Source: CAYTCZ01 sp964436315 (GTDB lineage: Bacteria > Actinomycetota > Thermoleophilia > Gaiellales > Gaiellaceae). Taken from it: 26,673 nucleotides of DNA. The stretch lies in the NCBI GenBank assembly GCA_964436315.1, contig CAYTCZ010000052.1:1-26673 (forward strand). Reading direction: 5' to 3'. The notes below the pieces were generated by a model. The model was not told the DNA's origin, ran no database searches, and saw only the letters and a program-made list of their open reading frames with translations. The position numbers and the translations under genes were made by a program. Positions 21,112 through 26,673 of the stretch are shown here, piece by piece (position 1 is the first letter of the stretch; each line of letters opens with the position of its first letter).

Positions 21112-22269
21112 CTACCGAGCCTCGCGCAGCGACCGCACGACCCAGCCGTTGAAGTGAATCACGTCTGCGGGATCGGTCAGCGAGGGCACGGGAACTGCGT
21201 GACTGAAAGCATCCGTGACAGTCAGTCGTCCCTGCCCAGCGGCGTCAATCAGCGCCTCGGATTGCTCGATCGGGATATATGGATCGTCGGGCGCGGCCGC
21301 GAGCTCGATCGGAGCCTGCAGTACGTGGGCCCGCGTGAGGGGTGAATAGCGCGAGATCTGTTCTTTCACTTCCTCCGGCAGCGCGTCGTAGAGCGCGTCG
21401 AAGCGCTCCGGATTGCGGTTCCCAAGGAGCTCAACCGCGGCGGCCGTCGCAGGGCTGAGTAGCTCCACCGGCAGCGTCCGAAAGATTGCGAGTGGGTCGG
21501 GCTCGTCGTCGTCGATGTTCGCGAGCTCTCCCTCGAGGGCTTGCTTCTCTGGCCCGTCAGGCAGCCAGGCAGTGACACTCCTGGATGTGACCAGACTCAG
21601 GAACGCATCGGCCGGATACGGCTCGAGTTTCCCGTCGACTCGGTGGTACCCGGTCGTGGCGATTCGCAGGACCTCCTTCAGATCGACGTAAGGAGCGATC
21701 CCTGCCACGATGCTGACTCGGTCGGCGAGATCGGGCTGCTCGGCCGCGAGCAGCGCCAACGTCGCCCCGACAGAAATGCCCAGGAGCGCAACCTTTCCGT
21801 CTTTCACGTCCTTGCGGTCGGTGGTTGCCCGGACTGTCCGGTACGTGGCTTCGACCGTGCCCTCGCCGAGTCGCCCCGCCGCGAGGCCAGGCACGTCTGC
21901 AACGACGACCAGCCAGCCGGCTCGAGCAAGCCCTTCGGCCAGGCCCTGAACCTGGGGCTCCATGCGCCCAAGCGGTGTCGCTCCGTTGACGATGAAGATG
22001 GCGGGCCACGGCCCGTCTCCGCTGCCCGGACGCGCCAGTGTCGCCTCCGAGCCGGCGATGGTTATCTCCTTCATACGAGGCTCATCGGTGAGCTTGTCCA
22101 CGGCCCATGTCAGGACGGGCGTATCCATGGTCGAGGACAGAACGACAACGGCGCGCGCTTGGGCGGTAATCCACGAGCTGTAGATCAGTCCGACGATGAC
22201 GGCGGTCAGGATCAGAGCGAGCGGAATCAGCCGCCAGGGTCGTAGGAGGAGACGTGCGAGCATCGACAT
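21112..22269 (-). CDS. Membrane-anchored alpha/beta hydrolase
   Basis: The 385-residue protein has an N-terminal membrane anchor (about 12-37, LIPLALILTAVIVGLIYSSW) followed by an extracytoplasmic or anchored alpha/beta-hydrolase domain. The nucleophile elbow is GISVGA, the acid is probably in AAPDDPYIP and the histidine in FSHAVP near the C-terminus, giving a complete Ser-Asp-His triad; FIVNGATP supplies the oxyanion-hole region. The pattern resembles the dienelactone hydrolase/prolyl oligopeptidase clan of esterases. Substrate is unknown. A helical insertion between the nucleophile and the acid (about 215-300) forms a lid-like region. ATG 22269 and 22263 are both possible starts. It lies 54 bases after the SnoaL-like gene on the same strand. 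Confidence 0.88.
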   Translation of the reverse strand: MSMLARLLLRPWRLIPLALILTAVIVGLIYSSWITAQARAVVVLSSTMDTPVLTWAVDKLTDEPRMKEITIAGSEATLARPGSGDGPWPAIFIVNGATPLGRMEPQVQGLAEGLARAGWLVVVADVPGLAAGRLGEGTVEATYRTVRATTDRKDVKDGKVALLGISVGATLALLAAEQPDLADRVSIVAGIAPYVDLKEVLRIATTGYHRVDGKLEPYPADAFLSLVTSRSVTAWLPDGPEKQALEGELANIDDDEPDPLAIFRTLPVELLSPATAAAVELLGNRNPERFDALYDALPEEVKEQISRYSPLTRAHVLQAPIELAAAPDDPYIPIEQSEALIDAAGQGRLTVTDAFSHAVPVPSLTDPADVIHFNGWVVRSLREAR

Positions 22270-22323
22270 CGAGGTTAGAGAAACTTCGACGAAATCGCCG
22301 GAATTCCCCTTGACGGAGTGGCG

Positions 22324-22728
22324 TCAGATCCGCTCTGGGAGGCGTACGAGTAATCCCGAGTGAGCCCGAAGGCCTCTACTGGGGGCGTCGGGATCCTCAA
22401 CCCGCCACTCCGAAATCAGGCCGTTGGAAATCGTCGCGTACGAGCGGGCTGGCCCATTCAGTGCCCCGACCGTGCTCTCCGAGCGGCCGGTGGCGACAAC
22501 TCGTCCTTCGGCAATGAGGTCGACCGAGTCGAACACGTTGCGATAGTCAGGGAACGACTCGAAGAAGGAAGCCCAGGCCGCAACACATGCTTCCTTGCCA
22601 GCCACGGTCGATCCAGCCGAGTCGACGAAACGGTGGTCCTCGGACATAAGCGCCGTGAGGTCGGCGAGATCGGCTCGGTTAATCGCGACGTTGAATGCGT
22701 TCGCGAGATCCGTCGCCGGCGACTCCAC
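22324..22728 (-). CDS. SnoaL/NTF2-like protein
   Basis: The 134-residue product from GTG 22728 fits the SnoaL-like cone fold: an N-terminal helix (LANAFNVAINRADLADLTALMSEDHRFVD), then GKEACVAAWASFFESFPDYRNVFDSVDLIAEGRVVATGR and a C-terminal sheet. These proteins are usually small polyketide-cyclase-like enzymes or ligand-binding proteins; no function can be given here. The frame is open to 22836, across the start of the divergent glpX gene, but the upstream residues are not family-like; GAGGAAA about twelve bases before GTG 22728 supports the chosen start. The gap to glpX is then 73 bases and must hold both promoters. Confidence 0.8.
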   Translation of the reverse strand: MESPATDLANAFNVAINRADLADLTALMSEDHRFVDSAGSTVAGKEACVAAWASFFESFPDYRNVFDSVDLIAEGRVVATGRSESTVGALNGPARSYATISNGLISEWRVEDPDAPSRGLRAHSGLLVRLPERI

Positions 22729-22801
22729 GACACGAAGACTATTTCCTCGGGCGTGCTCTCGGATTCTGGCCCAGCAACCGCCAGAGACATAGGATGCCCG
22801 T

Positions 22802-23800
22802 ATGGCGCAGGGAAACGGAAAGACGCCGGATCGCAACCTCGCTCTCGAACTCGTACGGGTGACGGAGGCCGCTGCGCTCGGCGCCGGCCGCTGGATCGGC
22901 CGTGGAGAAAAGGAGAGCGCCGATCAGGCGGCCGTTGACGGAATGCGGGCTGTTCTCGACACGGTCGCGATGGACGGGGTCGTCGTGATCGGCGAGGGAG
23001 AGAAAGACGAGGCGCCGATGCTCTTCAACGGGGAGGAGGTCGGGAATGGCAATCCTCCAGAGGTCGATGTCGCGGTCGACCCCCTCGAGGGAACACGGCT
23101 GACCTCGGTCGGTCAACCAAACGCGATCGCCGTCATCGCCGTCGCCGAGCGCGGCACGATGTTCTTTCCGGGTGCGGCCGTCTACATGAATAAGATCGCG
23201 GCTGGTTCTGATTGCGCTGATGCGATTGACCTTGATCTGTCGCCGACCGAGAACATTCATCGCGTGGCGGAGTCAAAGGGCGCGAAGCCGACTGATATCT
23301 CAGTTGTCGTTCTCGATCGCGAGCGCAACCAGCCGCTAATCGAGGAGCTGCGTGAATGTCATGCCAAGGTGAACCTCATCACCGACGGCGACGTTGCTCC
23401 GGCCATAGCGACCGCAACTCCGGGCAGCGGAGTCGATCTCATGATGGGCATCGGTGGAACGCCGGAAGGCGTAATCGCGGCCGGTGCTGTGAAATGCCTT
23501 GGCGGTGCCGTCCAGGGGAGGCTCTGGCCAAGGAACCATCAGGAACGGCAGGCGCTCGTCGATGCGGGCTACGACATCGAAGCTGTGCTTCGCACAGACG
23601 ATCTTGTCGGCGGCGACAACATCTTCGTCGCTGCCACCGGCGTGACCGACGGCGCTCTGCTCACGGGCGTTCGTTATACCAAGGACGGGGCAGTCACGGA
23701 CTCGATCGTGATGCGATCGATGTCCGGCACGGTCCGTCGCGTTCAGGCTCAGCATCGATTCGAAAAGCTCTCGACCTTCTCGGGCCGCGAGTACCGGTAA
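22802..23800 (+). CDS. glpX: Fructose-1,6-bisphosphatase class II (GlpX)
   Basis: Hydrolyses fructose 1,6-bisphosphate to fructose 6-phosphate, the committed step of gluconeogenesis; it is the main FBPase of Actinobacteria. The 332-residue protein has family blocks RVTEAAALGAGRWIGRGEKE (19-38) and VVVIGEGEKDEAPML (60-74) with the metal-binding acidic residues, VDPLEGTRL, NKIAAG, MMGIGGTPEGVIAAGAVKCLGG and DDLVGGDNIFVAATGVTDG. Length is normal. The ATG is at 22802, with AGGA a few bases upstream. It precedes the small DksA-like gene by 29 bases and lies near the aldolase gene, consistent with a gluconeogenic neighbourhood. Confidence 0.97.
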   Translation: MAQGNGKTPDRNLALELVRVTEAAALGAGRWIGRGEKESADQAAVDGMRAVLDTVAMDGVVVIGEGEKDEAPMLFNGEEVGNGNPPEVDVAVDPLEGTRLTSVGQPNAIAVIAVAERGTMFFPGAAVYMNKIAAGSDCADAIDLDLSPTENIHRVAESKGAKPTDISVVVLDRERNQPLIEELRECHAKVNLITDGDVAPAIATATPGSGVDLMMGIGGTPEGVIAAGAVKCLGGAVQGRLWPRNHQERQALVDAGYDIEAVLRTDDLVGGDNIFVAATGVTDGALLTGVRYTKDGAVTDSIVMRSMSGTVRRVQAQHRFEKLSTFSGREYR

Positions 23801-23829
23801 TCACGGGCCACCGAGAAGAATCGACTCTG

Positions 23830-24171
23830 ATGGATCAGGAACGGGCGAGAGAACTTGTTGCTGCTGAGCGAGAGCGAATCGAGAAAGCGCTCAGCGAGTT
23901 GGAGTCGGAAAGCCTCGACGAGGCGAGTCATGGTGATCAGCCGGGCGAGGATCGAAGCTCCGAGCTTGCGATGGACGAACGAGACAGAGGCCTCGTCGAA
24001 CAGTTGCGCGAGGAGCTCGAGGCAGTCGCGCGCGCCGAGCAGAGGATTGCCGACGGGACGTACGGCCTCTCAGTCGAGAGCGGCGAGCCCATTCCGGATG
24101 CGCGGCTCGAGGCGATGCCCCTCGCCGAGCGCACCGTCGAAGAACAGGCCCGCTACGACCGCGGCTTCTGA
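23830..24171 (+). CDS. TraR/DksA-like protein lacking all zinc-binding cysteines
   Basis: The 113-residue protein has an N-terminal helical region (ERARELVAAERERIEKALSEL), a second helix (DRGLVEQLREELEAVARAEQRI) and the C-terminal segment DGTYGLSVESGEPIPDARLEAMPLAERTVEE, which follows the TraR/DksA C4 zinc-finger consensus word for word except at the cysteines: they are Ser81, Ser84, Thr102 and Glu105. The protein contains no cysteine at all. DksA-type proteins bind the RNA polymerase secondary channel and modulate initiation; zinc-independent paralogues are known in some Proteobacteria. The ATG at 23830 is the natural start although the frame is open upstream inside glpX. The acidic tip DxxDxA motif of DksA is not clear, so activity on RNA polymerase is uncertain. 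Confidence 0.85.
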   Translation: MDQERARELVAAERERIEKALSELESESLDEASHGDQPGEDRSSELAMDERDRGLVEQLREELEAVARAEQRIADGTYGLSVESGEPIPDARLEAMPLAERTVEEQARYDRGF

Positions 24172-24330
24172 CCTCGGCTCACCGGACGGGCGGGCTCACG
24201 GGCGGCGGAGGGGTCGAAGCGGATGCGGCGGATCGTTTCAATCACTTCCCCACCCGGGTGCAGAAGGAGGTCCACCCGCCACCCACGTTTGACCGTAGCG
24301 CACGATCTCGCACGGGCTCGGGTCGAACAT
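24153..24330 (-). pseudogene. Possible small gene, frameshifted, unknown function
   Basis: On the minus strand an ATG at 24330 begins MFDPSPCEIVRYGQTW and then runs into a stop, while a second frame continues with WRVDLLLHPGGEVIETIRRIRFDP and ends in a TAG at 24153-24155. The two join if one G is skipped in the GTGGGTGG stretch near 24281-24288, giving about 58 residues. Both halves have the GC-rich third codon positions of a coding sequence and a plausible amphipathic pattern. I do not recognise a family. The 3' end overlaps the DksA-like gene by 19 bases in convergent orientation. It may be a decayed gene, a sequencing slip, or chance. Confidence 0.3.
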
Positions 24331-24333
24331 TGG

Positions 24334-24351
24334 AGACCCTACGTCGGGTCT
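24334..24351. other. Short perfect hairpin between the DksA-like gene and the aldolase gene
   Basis: AGACCC and GGGTCT form a 6-bp stem around TACGTC. It lies in the 279-base space between the two convergent genes, just upstream of the possible small minus-strand gene, and could be a weak terminator or chance. Confidence 0.2.
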
Positions 24352-24450
24352 GAGAAAACTCGTCGCGCGGAGTCGCCGGTCAAAGTGCAAGGAACCTCGC
24401 ATTCTTGAGGCGGGCGTTCCGCCCCGACGTCCGTCCGTCGAGGAAAGCGA

Positions 24451-25473
24451 CTACGCGGCGACCCTCTCCATGTCGAGTGTGTAGGTGCCGTAGCGGGCTG
24501 CGCCGTTCATCTTCGCGCGGTGGTAGAAGGCCTGCTTGCCTGCGTCGAGGCTGTCCGGATCGCCACCCCAGGCCTTGAGCGCCGGAGCCTGGAGGGCCCG
24601 CCCGTATGAGAACGACAGTTGCCACGGATGTTCGCCAAAGGCGTTCATCGCGTTCAGGTGAGCAGTCGCGTCCTCGTCGGACTGGCCGCCTGAGAGGAAG
24701 ACGATGCCTGGCACGGCGGCGGGGACAGTGTTCCGCAAGCACTGGACTGTCGCCTGGGCGACTTCCTCGACACCGGCCTGGACCGAGCAGTCCTTGCCCG
24801 AGAGGACCATGTTCGGCTTCAGGAGCGACTTCTCGAGGGCGACCTTCTGCTTGTAGAGCTCGTAGTAGACCTCCTTGAGTGTCCACTCGGTGACCCGGTA
24901 GCAGGTCTCGATCGTGTGGTCACCGTCCATGAGCACCTCTGGCTCGACGATCGGCACGAGTCCGGTTTCTTGGCTCAGCGCGGCGAAGCGTCCGAGAGCG
25001 TGCGCATTAGCCGAGATGCAGTCGTACGTCGGGATTCCGTCGCCGATCGTGATGACCGCTCGCCATTTTGTGAACTGAGCGCCGAGATCGTGGTACTCGT
25101 TGAGGCGGCCTCGTAGTCCATCGAGGCCCTCCGTCACCTTCTCTCCCGGGGCCCCGGCAAGATCCTTCGCGCCTGTGTCGACCTTGATTCCGGGCGCGAT
25201 GCCCTTGCCCGTCAGGAGGTCTGCGAACCGAGTGCCGTCGTCGGTGCTTTGCCTGATCGTCTCGTCGAACAGAATCACGCCGCTGATGAACTCCTCCACG
25301 CCCTCAGTCGTGAAGAGCATCTGCCGGTAGGCACGGCGATTGTCCTCAGTCGATTCGACATCAATGCTCTTGAAGCGTTTCTCAATCGTGGGGAAGCTCT
25401 CATCTGCGGCGAGGATTCCCTTGCCCGGAGCCACGATCGCCTGCGCAACTGATTCGAGATCGAGATGTGTCAT
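24451..25473 (-). CDS. Fructose-bisphosphate aldolase, class I
   Basis: Cleaves fructose 1,6-bisphosphate to the two triose phosphates, and the reverse, through a Schiff base and without metal. The 340-residue protein is of the glycolytic (animal-like) class I type: ILAADES (20-26), GVILFDETIRQ (65-75), TKWRAV with Lys136 and Arg138, VPIVEPEVLMDGDH with Glu177/Glu179, the Schiff-base Lys219 in LLKPNMVL, FLSGGQSDEDAT and FSYGRALQ. Length is about 20 below the animal enzyme. The frame is open to TTG 25479, but GGAGGGG on the minus strand (25480-25486) sits six bases before ATG 25473 and would touch the TTG, so ATG was chosen. Class I enzymes are less common than class II in bacteria. GlpX is encoded about 650 bases away on the other strand. 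Confidence 0.96.
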   Translation of the reverse strand: MTHLDLESVAQAIVAPGKGILAADESFPTIEKRFKSIDVESTEDNRRAYRQMLFTTEGVEEFISGVILFDETIRQSTDDGTRFADLLTGKGIAPGIKVDTGAKDLAGAPGEKVTEGLDGLRGRLNEYHDLGAQFTKWRAVITIGDGIPTYDCISANAHALGRFAALSQETGLVPIVEPEVLMDGDHTIETCYRVTEWTLKEVYYELYKQKVALEKSLLKPNMVLSGKDCSVQAGVEEVAQATVQCLRNTVPAAVPGIVFLSGGQSDEDATAHLNAMNAFGEHPWQLSFSYGRALQAPALKAWGGDPDSLDAGKQAFYHRAKMNGAARYGTYTLDMERVAA

Positions 25474-25479
25474 AACCAA

Positions 25480-25486
25480 CCCCTCC
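25480..25486 (-). promoter_or_regulatory. Ribosome binding site fixing the aldolase start
   Basis: GGAGGGG on the minus strand, six bases before ATG 25473. Its distance rules out the in-frame TTG at 25479 that directly abuts it. Confidence 0.75.
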
Positions 25487-25515
25487 GTCGTCTGTCCCTC
25501 GCTTCCACAGCCGAG

Positions 25516-25521
25516 ATTATC
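25516..25521 (-). promoter_or_regulatory. Possible -10 element upstream of the aldolase gene
   Basis: GATAAT on the minus strand differs by one base from the housekeeping consensus and would give a leader of about 36 bases carrying the strong ribosome binding site. No good -35 hexamer stands at 16-18 bases, so this is only suggestive. Confidence 0.3.
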
Positions 25522-25557
25522 CCGAACCTCGAGCGGTCGCGAGGGAACTCGGGCCGT

Positions 25558-26532
25558 CTAGAACGTGGCCTGAAGATAGGCGCAGGGCCGACCGTCTAAG
25601 GGCAGGGGAGATCCGGCGAGCTTCGAGACCAGAAAACGCCGTTCACCGTCGCCGAGAAAGACCGCAACCTCGCTTCCCAGCGGGGGAGGATCCCCTGCCC
25701 GCTCGATCATCGAGTAACGAGTCGTTCCTGGTACGAACAGGAGATGAGACTCGGCGTCTGGACCATCGCGTCGCTGGGGTGTTGCGCGTTCCGACATTCT
25801 CTGCTCGAGTTCTGCGACGCGCTCCTCGGCCGCCTCTAGCGCTGCAGCACCACGCTCGAGGCGCGTTCGCAGGTCGTCGAGCTCGGCGCCTTGCTTTTTA
25901 AGCTCGGCTGCCTGCGACCGGACTTGTGTCTCCCGATCGGCGAGTACGACGCCCGCCTCGGCAACTTTTGCTTCGGCGATCCGCAACTCTGCCTCACGAT
26001 CACCAAGCTTTTCCTCTAAGGCGGCAACCCGCCGGCTGCGGTCGGCCCGCTCGTTGAGCAGCTGATCGACCTGAGCACCAACCGTCTCGATGTCCGCTAG
26101 CTCGGTCGCGATCCGTTCGTGGCGCTCGACGAGTTCGTCTTCCTCGGTTCGGATTCGTTGCTCAGCGGTGGCGAGTTGACGCTCGCGCTCAAGCAGCGCC
26201 TCACCTCGCTCGTCGAGATCGGCGGCGCTCTTGGCGAGATACGACTCGAGTCCGTCGACCAGTCGCCCGCGGAACCGGCCATTGGGTTCTGAATCCGGAT
26301 GCGAGGGGGGTGGCTCGTCGAATCCACCCGCAGTCCCGTTCGTTCGTTCCCGGAATTCGATCCATTCACGAATGTCTCTTGGGGCCTTCCGACGAGGCTG
26401 TTCTGCCGAGCCCGATCCCTGCTGCGGCTCGGATACGGGAGGAAGCGCGATCGTACTCGAGGCGTGGCCGTTGTCCGGCGCGCGCTCGCCGCGTCGTTTC
26501 CAGGGTCTTCGAAGAATCCGCTTGAGTCCCAT
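25558..26532 (-). CDS. Coiled-coil protein with a conserved-looking C-terminal domain, unknown function
   Basis: I do not recognise a named family. The 324-residue soluble protein has a basic N-terminus (MGLKRILRRPWKRRG), a Pro/Ser/Gly-rich disordered stretch to about 90, a long heptad-rich coiled coil from about 95 to 255 (SYLAKSAADLDERGEALLERE; LEEKLGDREAELRIAEAKV; AALEAAEERVAELEQRMSE), and a compact C-terminal domain of about 60 residues beginning SHLLFVPGTTRYSMIERAGDPPP and ending FLVSKLAGSPLPLDGRPCAYLQ. The C-terminal part looks folded, with alternating strands. No enzyme motifs are visible. The ATG at 26532 gives the basic start; the ribosome binding site is weak. The gene ends 78 bases before the aldolase gene on the same strand; that gap carries a possible aldolase promoter, so the two may be separate transcription units. 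Confidence 0.85.
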   Translation of the reverse strand: MGLKRILRRPWKRRGERAPDNGHASSTIALPPVSEPQQGSGSAEQPRRKAPRDIREWIEFRERTNGTAGGFDEPPPSHPDSEPNGRFRGRLVDGLESYLAKSAADLDERGEALLERERQLATAEQRIRTEEDELVERHERIATELADIETVGAQVDQLLNERADRSRRVAALEEKLGDREAELRIAEAKVAEAGVVLADRETQVRSQAAELKKQGAELDDLRTRLERGAAALEAAEERVAELEQRMSERATPQRRDGPDAESHLLFVPGTTRYSMIERAGDPPPLGSEVAVFLGDGERRFLVSKLAGSPLPLDGRPCAYLQATF

Positions 26533-26624
26533 ACGAGGTCTCGGGTGGTTGCCCGTTTGGTGTTGCCTCGTGTGTTCGGCGCCCGTGGGCAGACTCCTGG
26601 GGCTGCCGTTATCGTTCAGTGGAC

Positions 26625-26673
26625 GCGGACGTAGCTCAGTCGGTAGAGCATCAGCTTCCCAACGCGAGACGCG
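26625..26673 (+). tRNA. tRNA-Gly (CCC anticodon), 5' part, cut by window edge
   Basis: The acceptor 5' strand GCGGACG (26625-26631), TA, D-arm GCTC/GAGC and the anticodon loop TTCCCAA (26656-26662) with CCC at 26658-26660 give a glycine tRNA; anticodon-loop context CAGCTTCCCAA is typical of actinobacterial tRNA-Gly. The 3' side of the anticodon stem does not pair well: TCAGC (26651-26655) faces CGCGA (26663-26667), so only the two outer pairs form. Either the last bases at the window edge are unreliable or the tRNA is aberrant. The T-arm and the acceptor 3' strand lie beyond the edge. Confidence 0.75.

Noticed and set aside
24409..24425. GGCGG/CCGCC stem after the aldolase gene
   Set aside because: Only 5 bp, no T-run; too short to call a terminator in GC-rich DNA.
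1..26673. CRISPR arrays, tandem repeats, intact insertion sequences, rRNA genes, phage genes
   Set aside because: Looked for on both strands; none seen. The only notable repeat is the single palindrome at 12980-13031.

Overview
The window is a high-GC, gene-dense bacterial chromosome segment, cut inside a gene at the left edge and inside a tRNA at the right edge. The combination of WhiA, an actinobacterial-type coproheme decarboxylase (HemQ), class III nucleotide cyclases including a zinc-ribbon/AAA/TPR form, class II FBPase (GlpX), many GTG/TTG starts and an arginyl-tRNA synthetase with an altered HIGH motif suggests Actinomycetota. By recall it resembles Thermoleophilia (Solirubrobacterales/Gaiellales-like), but this placement is inference.

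Layout. 1-1699 (minus): a run made of hemQ, two small four-helix membrane proteins and the N-terminus of a Bcp-type peroxiredoxin. 1856-6476 (plus): a MerR-like/nucleotide-cyclase fusion, a sirtuin, uvrC and a 3-hydroxyanthranilate 3,4-dioxygenase gene broken by one extra C in a C-run. 6503-11013 (minus): a BNR/Asp-box propeller protein whose stop overlaps the start of an 1180-residue zinc-ribbon/cyclase/AAA/TPR signalling protein. 11063-12447 (plus): an MGMT-type DNA alkyltransferase overlapping whiA. 12541-13262: a small exported PepSY protein, then about 380 bases holding a GC hairpin and a perfect 18-bp inverted repeat. 13263-17196 (plus): the glycolytic run pgk-tpiA-gpmI followed by an ECF sigma factor with its own candidate promoter. 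17217-21095: two back-to-back divergent pairs, metallophosphoesterase/M48 protease and DUF3467/argS, whose start codons overlap. 21112-22728 (minus): an alpha/beta hydrolase and a SnoaL/NTF2-like protein. 22802-24171 (plus): glpX and a cysteine-free TraR/DksA-like protein. 24451-26532 (minus): class I fructose-bisphosphate aldolase and an unrecognised coiled-coil protein. 26625-26673: the 5' part of tRNA-Gly(CCC).

How the parts relate. pgk, tpiA, gpmI, aldolase and GlpX cover most of the reversible trunk of glycolysis/gluconeogenesis; gap, eno and pfk are not here. The common bacterial uvrC-rapZ-gluY-whiA-gap-pgk-tpiA order is recognisable but rearranged: rapZ, gluY and gap are absent, and whiA is coupled to an alkyltransferase gene. 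UvrC and the alkyltransferase are both DNA-repair functions. Signalling is prominent: two cyclase-domain proteins, an ECF sigma factor and a DksA-like protein.

I did not find a CRISPR array, phage genes, an intact transposase or a clear defence island. The most unusual items are the propeller/STAND-like cyclase pair, the degenerate HIGH motif in ArgS, the zinc-less DksA-like protein, the isolated 18-bp palindrome and two apparent single-base frameshifts.
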